A stretch of DNA of 64,000 nt from Latilactobacillus graminis DSM 20719. Lineage in GTDB: Bacteria; Bacillota; Bacilli; Lactobacillales; Lactobacillaceae. A model generated the notes under the pieces. It did no database searches and was not told the origin of the DNA. It worked only from the letters and a program-made list of their open reading frames with translations. The stretch is taken from the NCBI RefSeq assembly GCF_001436415.1, contig NZ_AYZB01000001.1:1-64000 (forward strand), in the 5' to 3' direction. The stretch's first letter is position 1, and each line of letters starts with the position of its first letter. Positions 39,802 through 49,752 of the stretch are shown here, in pieces. A program made the translations under genes and the position numbers.

Positions 39802-40431
39802 TTAGTCATCCTTTCCATTCAAATGATAACGTGTCACACTGCGATTAAGCCGTAAGTACGCAATAAAGTGAAATATATTTCCCATCAATATTAAAAACAC
39901 CCCTAACCAACTATTAAACTGAATCCCAATCAGCGCAATTGCATAAATCGTGACACTGCGAACCGGATCATTTTTTATTGTTTGATAGAACTGCTCGTGA
40001 TGCCGCATTAACTCATGGTGGACTGCCATATAACGATATAACGCCCAAAACAATGCCGATATGACTAACGCAACAAGTGCATAACAGGTAAAAGCAAACC
40101 GAATATCAGCATTATTTTGTTTAGCAATCGACTCTGATAACAAACTCGTGGGATAATTAATCAGGGTCACAGTAAATAAAATACTGAGATTAATCACATT
40201 CAATTGGCGGTTAGTCTGCTTGATTTTGGCAAAGTAATCATGATGAAACAACCATAAAGTCCCGACATAGAAAAAAGACAAGATATAGGCTGCTAATGTT
40301 GGCCACTGGGCAATCACTGCCTGATTTAAATGGCCGATTTGGTAATTTGGTACCTTAAAATCTAACACTAAAAGCGTTAATACAATGGCAAAAACCCCGT
40401 CACTAAAAGCTTGTAGCCGATCAATTTTCAT
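39802..40431 (-). CDS. TMEM175-family potassium channel-like protein
   Basis: A 209-aa protein with about 6 TM helices. It opens MKIDRLQAFSDGVFAIVLTLL; the FSDGVFAI motif in helix 1 is the hallmark of TMEM175/DUF1211 proteins, bacterial members of which form potassium-permeable channels. AGGAGG precedes ATG 40431. Forms an operon with the following membrane protein. Confidence 0.88.
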   Translation of the reverse strand: MKIDRLQAFSDGVFAIVLTLLVLDFKVPNYQIGHLNQAVIAQWPTLAAYILSFFYVGTLWLFHHDYFAKIKQTNRQLNVINLSILFTVTLINYPTSLLSESIAKQNNADIRFAFTCYALVALVISALFWALYRYMAVHHELMRHHEQFYQTIKNDPVRSVTIYAIALIGIQFNSWLGVFLILMGNIFHFIAYLRLNRSVTRYHLNGKDD

Positions 40432-40448
40432 AATAGCCTCCTAAAAAT

Positions 40449-40481
40449 GACAAAAAAAAACCGAGGAAAGCTTCCCCAGTT
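40449..40481 (-). terminator. rpmE2 terminator
   Basis: A CTGGGGAA / TTTCCTCGG stem on the minus strand is followed by nine T's. Confidence 0.85.
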
Positions 40482-40490
40482 CTAAAATAC

Positions 40491-40754
40491 TTATTTGGCA
40501 GCATTCTTGTCTGCAAAACCATATTTTTTGTTGAAACGATCGACACGTCCATCTGCTTGAGTAAACTTTTGTTTACCAGTGTAGAAAGGATGTGAATCTG
40601 ATGAAATTTCAACACGGATTAATGGATATGTGTTACCGTCTTCCCATTCAACAGTTTCAGCTGAGTTAGCAGTTGAACCAGAGATGAATTTGAAGCCAGT
40701 TGATGAATCCATAAATACTACCTTGTGATAATCTGGATGAATACCTTGTTTCAT
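40491..40754 (-). CDS. rpmE2: 50S ribosomal protein L31 type B
   Basis: An 87-aa zinc-free L31 ([20 protein letters not shown], then [14 protein letters not shown]). The cysteines of type A L31 are absent, so it is the type B (C-minus) form. GGAG precedes ATG 40754; the longer frame to 40802 is not used. The gene has its own terminator and lies downstream of murA2. Confidence 0.95.
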   Translation of the reverse strand: MKQGIHPDYHKVVFMDSSTGFKFISGSTANSAETVEWEDGNTYPLIRVEISSDSHPFYTGKQKFTQADGRVDRFNKKYGFADKNAAK

Positions 40755-40906
40755 GTCTTTTCCGCTCCTTTTTACTAAAGTTATCTGCATCAATTCAGAC
40801 ACACAACTTAAGTCTTGCCCTGAGATATTTGCTATGTCAGAGATATTTGTTTACATAACCATTAAATATTAGCATGAATACCCCAAAAAAACAATAGATG
40901 GCCGAC

Positions 40907-42166
40907 TTATTCTTCAACCATTTTAACAATGGCCCCCAGACCAGTCAATTTATCAACTACGCGGTCATAACCACGTAAAATATTGCTTGCATTATCAATG
41001 GTCGTCACCCCATTAGCCATTAAACCCGCAATCATCAAACAAGCACCGCCACGAATTTCATCGGCCGAGACTTCTGCCCCTTGTAATTTATCAGTATGGT
41101 GTAAAATAATGACGTCATTTTCAATCGCAATATCAGCACCCATCCGGATTAATTCTGGCACGTGCCGTGTCCGTTTAGGATACAGTGTGTCAACCACGAT
41201 TCCTTCCCCTTTAGCTTTTAATAACAGTGGGGTCAATGGTTGTTGCAAATCAGTAGCAAACCCCGGATATGGCATCGTTTTAACTTGCACCATTTTTAAA
41301 TCTGGTGATGGATAAACGAAAATACTGTCTTCTTTAACATCCATCTTGACACCCATCTCTTCTAACTTAGCAAGATAAGCGTCCATATGTTCACTGATGA
41401 TGTTTTTGACGTTCACACCATCACCAATTGCTGCTGCCATACTTAAATAAGTCCCCGCTTCAATTCGATCAGGAATAATAGTATGCGTATTGCGCCCGTA
41501 CAGGTGTTCAACCCCATCGATTCGGATAATATCAGTCCCCGCACCGCGAATTTTAGCCCCCATATTATTCAAAAAAGTAGCAATATCCACAATTTCAGGT
41601 TCACGGGCTGCATTTTCAATGACGGTTTGTCCTTCAGCACGGACAGCAGCCAACAATAAATTAATTGTTGCCCCAACTGATGCCATATCGAGATAAATTT
41701 TAGCACCATGCAGGCCGTGGGGGGCTTTAATTTGGATGGCCCCGTGGTTATTAGTCACAGTTGCCCCAAGTGCTTCAAAACCTTTAATATGCTGATCAAT
41801 TGGTCGTGGCCCAATATCGTCACCACCTGGCAAGCCAACAATTGCTTCGCCAAACCGGCCCAATAGCGCTCCCATGAAGTAGTAAGAAGCCCGTAAACTT
41901 TGAATCTTTCCACTTGGTAGTGGTGTTGAAATGATATGAGTTGGATCAATTTCAACAGTATCACCTTCAAATATCGATGAGACAGACATATCTTCTAGAA
42001 TTGATAGTAAGCTATTGACGTCTTTAATGTGCGGAACACAGTCCAAAACAACCTTCGATTCTGCCAAAATAGCCGCGGGAATAATCGCGACCGTGCTATT
42101 TTTTGCACCGCCAATTGTGACCTCTCCAGACAAGAGATTGCCACCTTGAATTAACATTTTTTTCAT
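40907..42166 (-). CDS. murA2: UDP-GlcNAc 1-carboxyvinyltransferase with Asp at the catalytic Cys position
   Basis: First committed step of peptidoglycan synthesis: adds enolpyruvate from PEP to UDP-GlcNAc. The 419-aa product has all MurA blocks (GGAKNST at 19-25, [15 protein letters not shown] about 92-106, [17 protein letters not shown] about 119-135). The loop that normally reads PGGCxIG reads PGGDDIG, so the nucleophilic Cys is Asp116 (codon GAC, read directly). Asp variants are active and insensitive to fosfomycin in other bacteria. GGGG lies 10 nt before ATG 42166. It follows pyrG, as for the second MurA (MurZ type) of many Firmicutes. Confidence 0.94.
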   Translation of the reverse strand: MKKMLIQGGNLLSGEVTIGGAKNSTVAIIPAAILAESKVVLDCVPHIKDVNSLLSILEDMSVSSIFEGDTVEIDPTHIISTPLPSGKIQSLRASYYFMGALLGRFGEAIVGLPGGDDIGPRPIDQHIKGFEALGATVTNNHGAIQIKAPHGLHGAKIYLDMASVGATINLLLAAVRAEGQTVIENAAREPEIVDIATFLNNMGAKIRGAGTDIIRIDGVEHLYGRNTHTIIPDRIEAGTYLSMAAAIGDGVNVKNIISEHMDAYLAKLEEMGVKMDVKEDSIFVYPSPDLKMVQVKTMPYPGFATDLQQPLTPLLLKAKGEGIVVDTLYPKRTRHVPELIRMGADIAIENDVIILHHTDKLQGAEVSADEIRGGACLMIAGLMANGVTTIDNASNILRGYDRVVDKLTGLGAIVKMVEE

Positions 42167-42212
42167 TTTTAGATTTCCCCGTTCGCTTTGCAACAAAAGA
42201 ACCGTCTTCAAC

Positions 42213-42237
42213 TTAATCCACTTCTCCGGTGGATTAA
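42213..42237 (-). promoter_or_regulatory. Stem-loop in the murA2 leader
   Basis: TTAATCCAC (42213-42221) pairs with GTGGATTAA (42229-42237), 46 nt before the start codon. There is no T-run, so it is not a terminator; role unknown. Confidence 0.55.
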
Positions 42238-42350
42238 ACCAGAAGGCGCTTTTGATATTTTTTAAGTTTTAATTGTTATTAATTTTAAATTTTAGTTAAA
42301 AAACGGCCGTAATTTACTCAATACCGTTGATAATTAGTCATACATGTATA

Positions 42351-42379
42351 ATAATAATTAATCAGCACTTAAATTACAA
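42351..42379 (-). promoter_or_regulatory. murA2 promoter
   Basis: On the minus strand: -35 TTGTAA (42379-42374), 17-bp spacer, -10 TATTAT (42356-42351). It would give a leader of about 175 nt. Confidence 0.5.
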
Positions 42380-42540
42380 GGCATTTAGAGATAACATTTA
42401 TTTTTTAATTTTTAGATACGCCAAAAATTTGCGTAGCCAATTAATAATCAATCGACTCCGGATGACATCACTTTTCTAATCATCTCGTCTTATACCCACC
42501 TTACAGATAGCATGAAGTCTGCTAGTGCTCATCGCCTCAA
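42380..42540. other. Noncoding stretch with no recognised element
   Basis: Between the pyrG terminator and the murA2 promoter I see no gene, no T-box or riboswitch consensus and no repeat, apart from a short TACGC / GCGTA pair. Confidence 0.5.
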
Positions 42541-42541
42541 T

Positions 42542-42578
42542 AAAAAAAACCATCAATTAAATTGATGGTTTTTTTTAT
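42542..42578. terminator. pyrG terminator (symmetrical)
   Basis: An AACCATCAATT / AATTGATGGTT stem is flanked by A-run and T-run, so it can act in both directions. It lies 19 nt after the pyrG stop. Confidence 0.85.
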
Positions 42579-42596
42579 TTTATGCTATTGTACTAG

Positions 42597-44210
<1,614 letters not shown>

Positions 44211-44242
44211 TTAGCCAGTGCTAAACATGCCTGCTTTTGGGA

Positions 44243-44295
44243 ACCAACAAAAAACAAAAACAAGCTCCCTATTCAAAATGAACAGGGAGCTTGTT
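44243..44295 (-). promoter_or_regulatory. pyrG attenuator (leader terminator)
   Basis: Inside the pyrG leader, a 17-bp stem (arms 44259-44275 and 44279-44295, one G-U pair) is followed on the minus strand by TTTGTTTTTTG. It lies between the promoter and the pyrG start codon, so transcripts must read through it to make PyrG. Confidence 0.85.
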
Positions 44296-44333
44296 AACCG
44301 ATTCTGGCTTCGCAATTAAAGTAACTGCAAAGC

Positions 44334-44373
44334 GCCCAAAGAATATAATACAAGAAATGCTATTTAGCGTCAA
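44334..44373 (-). promoter_or_regulatory. pyrG promoter with GGGC initial sequence
   Basis: On the minus strand: -35 TTGACG (44373-44368), 17-bp spacer, -10 TATTAT (44350-44345), then 7 nt to GGGC at 44337-44334. In Bacillus pyrG, low CTP makes RNA polymerase add extra G's at such a GGG start, and these pair with the leader to prevent termination. The same arrangement is visible here. Confidence 0.8.
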
Positions 44374-44458
44374 GCAAAAAGATTAATCATTTATCGTCCA
44401 AAGTTAAATCGCCTATGCTACACTATTGGCATAATCTAGTCTGAAAGGATTGAAACGT

Positions 44459-45385
44459 ATGTCACAAAAGACCTTACTGGTACTCGATATCGGCGGCTCC
44501 GCTGTCAAATATGGTCTCTGGAGTAACCAACAATTAACCAACCAGGCGCAATTTCCAACACCGTTAACTCGTAATCGTTTCTTCACAATTATAGCCCAAC
44601 TATGTGATCAGTTTAATGCTGAATTTCAGATAACTGGGATTGCGGTCAGTTGTCCCGGTCAACCAGATGAACGTACAGGAATTATTCATGGCGTGAGTTA
44701 CGTGCCCTTTTTACATCATGGTGCATTCCAAACCGAGTTTACTAACCGGCTAGCATTGCCAGTATCATTCCAAAATGATGCCGACAGTGCTGCTCTTGCT
44801 GAAATGACCGCTGGTATCGGCCAAGGCCACCAAGACGCGTTATTCACGATTATTGGCTCCGGTGTTGGGTTAGCAATTATTAAAAACGGCATCCTGCTTA
44901 AAACGGCGGCAAATAAAATCGATAACTTCGAAAAATTTATCGCCGATACGATTAAAACGTTAAATAATGCCAAAGTTTCGCCTGTTCAAATTGGTAAGAC
45001 CGTTTCCCTGAAAAATTTTAAATTGCCAAATACAATCGATGGTAAAACAGTTTTTGAACTTGCTGAACAAGGTGACCCGATTGCCACTCAAGAAATCACC
45101 CAAATGTATACCGCTCTTGCCGAGATCATTTTATTCCTAAACGTGGCATACGCCCCTGAAATCATCGGTATTGGCGGTGGCATCAGTCGTCGGACTGATT
45201 TACTTCCCAAATTAACGGCTGCTATCGAGGCTACCCTAGCCAATCCCAATAGTAGTATTAATCATTATTGGCAATATCGTGCTAATGCAGCTGAGGCGAT
45301 TCCCCGACCGGTTATTCAGATCTGTCATTTCAGTCAAGATGCCAATTTAATCGGGGCTGTATATCACTTTCTCGAACACCACTAA
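44459..45385 (+). CDS. ROK family sugar kinase-like protein
   Basis: A 308-aa protein with the ROK/actin-type ATPase fold: phosphate-1 loop LDIGGSAVKYGLW (about 8-20), CPGQPDERTG, QNDADSAALAE (about 105-115) and GSGVGLAIIKNG (about 134-145). The zinc-binding CxCGxxGCxE segment typical of ROK glucokinases and repressors is absent, and there is no DNA-binding domain. Sugar substrate unknown. AAAGGA lies 9 nt before ATG 44459. It is a single plus-strand gene between pyrG and rpoE. Confidence 0.82.
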   Translation: MSQKTLLVLDIGGSAVKYGLWSNQQLTNQAQFPTPLTRNRFFTIIAQLCDQFNAEFQITGIAVSCPGQPDERTGIIHGVSYVPFLHHGAFQTEFTNRLALPVSFQNDADSAALAEMTAGIGQGHQDALFTIIGSGVGLAIIKNGILLKTAANKIDNFEKFIADTIKTLNNAKVSPVQIGKTVSLKNFKLPNTIDGKTVFELAEQGDPIATQEITQMYTALAEIILFLNVAYAPEIIGIGGGISRRTDLLPKLTAAIEATLANPNSSINHYWQYRANAAEAIPRPVIQICHFSQDANLIGAVYHFLEHH

Positions 45386-45425
45386 AAAAGGATTCCCGCA
45401 ATTTCTATTGTGGCAATCCTTTTTT
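45384..45425. terminator. Bidirectional terminator, ROK gene and rpoE
   Basis: A hairpin with AAAAAAGGATT / AATCCTTTTTT outer arms lies between convergent stops. Confidence 0.8.
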
Positions 45426-45444
45426 GATTGATCAATATCTAACT

Positions 45445-46041
45445 CTAAAGATCATCGTCGTCTTCATCTTCATCGCTGAATTCTGATAACTGACCTTCGA
45501 TGCCATCTTCTAAGGCATCATCGTCTTCATCGTCATCGTCATCACCGATATTTTGTAAATCGGCTTTGTATTCCGTTAAGTCATCAGTGGCAACGTCGTC
45601 GCTAGCTGCTAAATCGACATCGTCTTCAGCTGCTAAATCATCGTCTTCTGGATCATCATCACTGTAATCAATCACATCATCATCGTCAGTGACATCCGCT
45701 AAGAATGCATTGACTTTCTTACGACGCTTCTTCTTGGTTGGTTGATCTTCTTCATCTTCTGGATGGTTAACTTCTTCATCGACAGATTCATATGGGTACC
45801 AAGAACGGAGGCCCCAAACGTTTTCGCCCAAAGAAATAAAACTACCATCTTCATTTAAATCCGTATAAAATTGTGATAAACGGGCACGCACTTCTTCATC
45901 ACTTTTGCCTAAATATTTTTGAATCGCATTCGTTAAATCTGCGAATGCAATGGTATCGCCCTTTTCATCTAAAATTGCATGTGCGACTTCAATCATTGAT
46001 AGTTCTTCTTTATTTTGGCCTTTAAAAACGTCTAATTTCAA
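45445..46041 (-). CDS. rpoE: DNA-directed RNA polymerase delta subunit
   Basis: Gram-positive RNA polymerase subunit that speeds recycling and promoter selectivity. The 198-aa product has the folded N-terminal HARE-HTH domain ([19 protein letters not shown], about 5-85) and a very acidic Asp/Glu tail (about 95-198). AAAGGA is 10 nt before TTG 46041, giving [14 protein letters not shown]; the GTG at 46050 is too close to that site. It follows the DUF1934 gene by 43 nt on the same strand. Confidence 0.94.
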   Translation of the reverse strand: MKLDVFKGQNKEELSMIEVAHAILDEKGDTIAFADLTNAIQKYLGKSDEEVRARLSQFYTDLNEDGSFISLGENVWGLRSWYPYESVDEEVNHPEDEEDQPTKKKRRKKVNAFLADVTDDDDVIDYSDDDPEDDDLAAEDDVDLAASDDVATDDLTEYKADLQNIGDDDDDEDDDALEDGIEGQLSEFSDEDEDDDDL

Positions 46042-46084
46042 CCAGTACACGTCCTTTCAACAGTCTATCTTTAATCATACTAGC

Positions 46085-46525
46085 TTACGCCGTAAAAATC
46101 AAACGCAATTTGTAATCCCCCACAGTTTGATGGTTAATCACCAGCTGATAATGAACAGTAATTTCTCCAGATAAGGGTTGGGCTTTCACCATCGACACCA
46201 GATGCGTAGTTGTAGTTAACACTGGCATATTTCCATACTTAGTTTGGTAGATTGAGCCGAGGTCTTCCCCCTTTTTAAAATACAAACGTAGTTGGGTCTC
46301 ATCTTCATCAGTGCCGCGTGTCAATTGAACTTGCCCGTCTGCCGCAAGTTTAAACCGGACCGCAGTCGGTTGTTCACCGCCATGTTCTATATATCGTAAA
46401 TAGAGTGATTCCCCCATTTTAACGACTTGTCCATCTTCATCGAAGACGTGTTTTTCAAATTGTCCATCCTGTTCAATCTGCGTTTCAAGGTGTACTTTTA
46501 CCGGAACTCCACTGTGACTTGCCAT
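46085..46525 (-). CDS. DUF1934 domain protein (YwiB-like)
   Basis: A 146-aa soluble protein with a calycin-like beta-barrel pattern (LYLRYIEHG, VRFKLAADGQVQLTRGTDEDETQLRLYF, LSGEITVHYQLVINHQTVGDYKLRL). It fits the DUF1934 family, which in Firmicutes is usually next to argS and rpoE. No function known. GGGAG precedes ATG 46525. Likely operon with rpoE. Confidence 0.82.
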   Translation of the reverse strand: MASHSGVPVKVHLETQIEQDGQFEKHVFDEDGQVVKMGESLYLRYIEHGGEQPTAVRFKLAADGQVQLTRGTDEDETQLRLYFKKGEDLGSIYQTKYGNMPVLTTTTHLVSMVKAQPLSGEITVHYQLVINHQTVGDYKLRLIFTA

Positions 46526-46654
46526 AAATAACTCCCTCTTGTTTTTTATCTAATGCCATTATAAGCCATTCAAATTTCGAGTGCCAGAATAATCAGCTAA
46601 TTCCGCTAGTCACACTCACCCATTGCAGACAGTATGCAGGATTTACGGTATAAT

Positions 46655-46660
46655 TAGGTA
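46655..46660 (+). promoter_or_regulatory. -10 element before the lipL-like operon
   Basis: A consensus TATAAT lies about 34-40 nt before the GTG start (within 46641-46655). The nearest TTGCAG is 20 bp upstream, which is a poor spacing, so only the -10 is convincing. Confidence 0.4.
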
Positions 46661-46687
46661 GCGTTTTAATTTTTGGAGGTGACAGTC

Positions 46688-47518
46688 GTGGTCGATTTAG
46701 CAACATTATATCCCCATCAAAACTGGGGCGTTTTAACCCAACATTTTACAAAAGAAGCTGGTCCACTTGCTTTTGCCCATACTAATAGTCTTCTAGCGTT
46801 GAGCAATCAAACCCAACAACCCATTATTCATTTTTGGACACTTACTGAGAACGTCATTTTGGGGATGATGGACACCAAGCTCCCGGCCTATCCCCAAGCT
46901 ACACAGGCATTAACGACTGCGCATTATGCCCACTTTGTCCGTAACGCTGGTGGCCTTGGGATTGTATCCGATGATGGTGTTTTAAATATCAGCTTTTATT
47001 TACCTGCGATGGCTAACCGATTAACTATCAAACAAGCTTATGCACTCATGCACCAATTATTCACAACCACCTTTACTGATTACCCTGTCACCATTGACCA
47101 TTTCGAAGTGACCCACTCTTATTGCCCCGGTGAATATGACCTCAGTATTAACGGTCAAAAATTTGCCGGAATTGCGCAACGACGTGCTAAAAATGGGATT
47201 GCTGTGCTTTTATATGCTAGTATTAATGGTGATCAATTGGCACGCGGTCAACTCATGCACACCTTTTACACAGCCGGGCAAGCACATACGCAAACTCGGT
47301 GGACCTTTCCTGATGTTATCCCGGATACTATGGCCAATTTAGCCGATCTGTTAGACTATCCCCTCTCTGTGAATACCGCTATTCAACACTTGCAGGCTGC
47401 CTTTTGCCATCTAGTCCAGCAGCCACAATTAATCGACCTAACTGTGCAACTAAAAACAGCTACTTACCAACAATTACTGCTAAAAAATCAAACAGCACTC
47501 AAGCGTTATCAAATTTAA
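46688..47518 (+). CDS. lipL: Octanoyl/lipoyl amidotransferase (LipL-like)
   Basis: Cofactor-transferase fold (BPL/LplA/LipB) protein of 276 aa. It has RNAGGLGIVSD-GVLNIS (about 85-102), the cysteine in SYCPGEYDLSINGQKFAGIAQRR (C146) and the lysine in GQKFAG (K158). The Cys and its surroundings match LipL of Bacillus, which moves octanoyl or lipoyl groups from GcvH to E2 subunits; a lipoate ligase role is the alternative. GGAGG is 8 nt before GTG 46688. First gene of a four-gene plus-strand run. Confidence 0.72.
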   Translation: MVDLATLYPHQNWGVLTQHFTKEAGPLAFAHTNSLLALSNQTQQPIIHFWTLTENVILGMMDTKLPAYPQATQALTTAHYAHFVRNAGGLGIVSDDGVLNISFYLPAMANRLTIKQAYALMHQLFTTTFTDYPVTIDHFEVTHSYCPGEYDLSINGQKFAGIAQRRAKNGIAVLLYASINGDQLARGQLMHTFYTAGQAHTQTRWTFPDVIPDTMANLADLLDYPLSVNTAIQHLQAAFCHLVQQPQLIDLTVQLKTATYQQLLLKNQTALKRYQI

Positions 47519-47542
47519 TATGCCGATAAAGGAGATTTTTTT

Positions 47543-48892
47543 GTGACCCATATCGCTAACAAACTACCGCGCGAAAAAGTTTTCCGCGACCCCGTGCATA
47601 ATTATATTCGTGTCGAGTATCAAGTGATTCTTGACCTCATCGATACCCCTGAATTCCAACGACTTCGTCGGATCAAGCAACTGGGAACAACTTCATCCGT
47701 CTTTCAAGGGGCTGAACATTCCCGCTTTACCCATTCGTTAGGCGTTTATGAAATCACCCGCCAGATCTGTGATCAGTTCCAACTTAACTATCCTAGTCAA
47801 GTTGCCGGTGATGGGCTTTGGAATGACGACGAGCGCTTGGTCGCATTATGTGCGGCTTTATTGCATGATATCGGGCATGGTGCTTACTCACACACTTTTG
47901 AACATATTTTCAACACCGATCATGAATTAATTACGCGCCAAATCATCACTAGCCCTGCAACTGGTATCAACCACGTGTTAACTCAAGTCGCTAAAGATTT
48001 TCCAGCAAAAGTCGCTAGTGTAATCGACCACTCATACCCAAATCCACAGGTGGTCCAGATGATTTCTAGTCAGATTGATGCCGATCGTATGGATTACTTA
48101 TTACGGGATGCTTATAATACCGGGACTAAATATGGTGAATTCGATTTGACACGTGTTTTACGAGTCATGCGACCTTACGAAAAAGGCATTGCCTTTTTAG
48201 CAAATGGGATGCATGCCGTTGAAGATTACATCGTCAGTCGTTTCCAGATGTATCAGCAAGTCTATTTTCATCCTGTTTCACGTGGCATGGAAGTCGTTTT
48301 GCAAAAACTCTTGCAACGTGCGAAATTTCTTTATCAACAGCCTGATCATCATCAGAGTCTCGCACCGCAATTATTGATTCCGTTTTTCGAACAGCATTTC
48401 ACCTTACAGGACTATTTAAAATTAGACGATGGCGTTTTGAATACCTATTTTTTATATTGGTTGGACTATCCAGATTCAATTCTCAATGATTTAGCCGACC
48501 GATTTTTAAGCCGGCGCCCATTCAAATCAGTTACGTTTAATCAACAGACCCAACAAGTACTCCCTAAATTACGTGCTTTAACTGAACAAGCCGGATTTAA
48601 CAGCGCATACTATACTGCTGTCAACAATAGTTTTGATTTACCTTATGATGCTTATGATCCATCCGCTAAGTCCCCCAAGACACAGATTGAAATTATGCAG
48701 TCTGATGGTCAACTCGAAGAATTATCATCTTTAAGTGACTTAGTGGCCGCCATTTCAGGTCGTTTTAGCGGCGATGAACGCTTCTACTTTCCCAAAGAAA
48801 TGCTTAACGAAAATGATATTGAAGTTTTCGCACCTACTTACCACCAATTCAAAGATTATCTGCGCAATGGCGCCATTAAGCCCAATCATTAA
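47543..48892 (+). CDS. HD-domain phosphohydrolase (YwfO-like)
   Basis: A 449-aa protein of the HD superfamily related to dNTPases. Metal ligands are visible: H64 in FTHSLGVYE, HDIGHGAYSHTFEH (H108, D109), and the distal Asp in QIDADRMDYLLRDA (about 182). AAGGAG precedes GTG 47543. It matches YwfO-type proteins, which hydrolyse (d)NTPs or ppGpp-like nucleotides in some species; the substrate here is not known. Close spacing suggests an operon with its neighbours. Confidence 0.85.
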   Translation: MTHIANKLPREKVFRDPVHNYIRVEYQVILDLIDTPEFQRLRRIKQLGTTSSVFQGAEHSRFTHSLGVYEITRQICDQFQLNYPSQVAGDGLWNDDERLVALCAALLHDIGHGAYSHTFEHIFNTDHELITRQIITSPATGINHVLTQVAKDFPAKVASVIDHSYPNPQVVQMISSQIDADRMDYLLRDAYNTGTKYGEFDLTRVLRVMRPYEKGIAFLANGMHAVEDYIVSRFQMYQQVYFHPVSRGMEVVLQKLLQRAKFLYQQPDHHQSLAPQLLIPFFEQHFTLQDYLKLDDGVLNTYFLYWLDYPDSILNDLADRFLSRRPFKSVTFNQQTQQVLPKLRALTEQAGFNSAYYTAVNNSFDLPYDAYDPSAKSPKTQIEIMQSDGQLEELSSLSDLVAAISGRFSGDERFYFPKEMLNENDIEVFAPTYHQFKDYLRNGAIKPNH

Positions 48893-48907
48893 AAAGGAGT
48901 TTTTACA

Positions 48908-49735
48908 ATGTCAATTAAACTTGTCGCTGTCGATATGGATGGCACCCTACTCAATGAAAATAATATCCTGAGTCCCAGAACAATTAAAGTCGTTAAAGCT
49001 GCTAAAAAACATGGCGTAAAAATCGTCTTATGTACCGGGCGGCCATTGACTGGCGTAACACCATTCCTAAAGACCCTGGGACTTACCGAAGCAAGCGATT
49101 ACGTCATTACTTTCAACGGTGCGCTTGTCCAAAACACCGCAACAGGTGAAATCCTCGTGCGCCACACGCTTAGCCATAACCAATATCTTGAGCTTGAAAC
49201 CCTTGCGCGTCAAATCGGTTCGCATCTACATGCCGAAGACGACCAATTCATCTACACCGCTAATCGCAATTTGAGCCCTTATACAGTTAGTGAAAGTGCC
49301 TTGGTTAACATGCCGATTCGTTTCCGTCATGTTGATGAAATCGATCCTGACAAAGTCTTTTCAAAAGTAATGCTAATTGATGAACCAGCTATTTTAGCAG
49401 AGGCTAAGATGAAGATCCCAGCCGAATTTTTCAAGCGATATCAATTCGTACAAAGTGAAGCCTATTTCCTCGAAGTATTAAACAAAAATGCTGGGAAGGG
49501 TAACGGTTTACGCGATTTAGCCGATGCCTTAAATATCGATCAAACCGAAGTGATGGCGATTGGAGATCAAGGTAATGATTTATCAATGCTTGAATATGCT
49601 GGCTTCCCAGTCGCAATGGAAAATGCCATCCCTGAATTGAAAAAGATTGCAAAGGTCGTTACCAAAAGCAACCGTGAAGGCCAAGATGGCGTCGCACATG
49701 CCATCGAAACTTACGCCTTTACCCCCAATGCTTAA
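48908..49735 (+). CDS. HAD family (Cof-type) phosphatase
   Basis: A 275-aa Cof/YidA-type HAD hydrolase. Motif I DMDGTLL (9-15), motif II CTGRP, motif III lysine region (NAGKGNGLRDLADAL, about 194-208), motif IV GDQGNDLSML (about 220-229), with a type IIB cap in between. Such enzymes dephosphorylate sugar phosphates or flavin precursors; substrate unknown. AAGGAG precedes ATG; 15 nt after the HD gene. Confidence 0.9.
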   Translation: MSIKLVAVDMDGTLLNENNILSPRTIKVVKAAKKHGVKIVLCTGRPLTGVTPFLKTLGLTEASDYVITFNGALVQNTATGEILVRHTLSHNQYLELETLARQIGSHLHAEDDQFIYTANRNLSPYTVSESALVNMPIRFRHVDEIDPDKVFSKVMLIDEPAILAEAKMKIPAEFFKRYQFVQSEAYFLEVLNKNAGKGNGLRDLADALNIDQTEVMAIGDQGNDLSMLEYAGFPVAMENAIPELKKIAKVVTKSNREGQDGVAHAIETYAFTPNA

Positions 49736-49752
49736 TTAGCGATGGTAGCATA

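Noticed and set aside
42327-42578. Plus-strand small RNA starting at TATAAT 42347-42352 and ending at the symmetrical terminator
   Set aside because: The -35 is at a wrong distance (14 bp) and the region is AT-rich, so the match is likely chance. It could be checked with RNA-seq.
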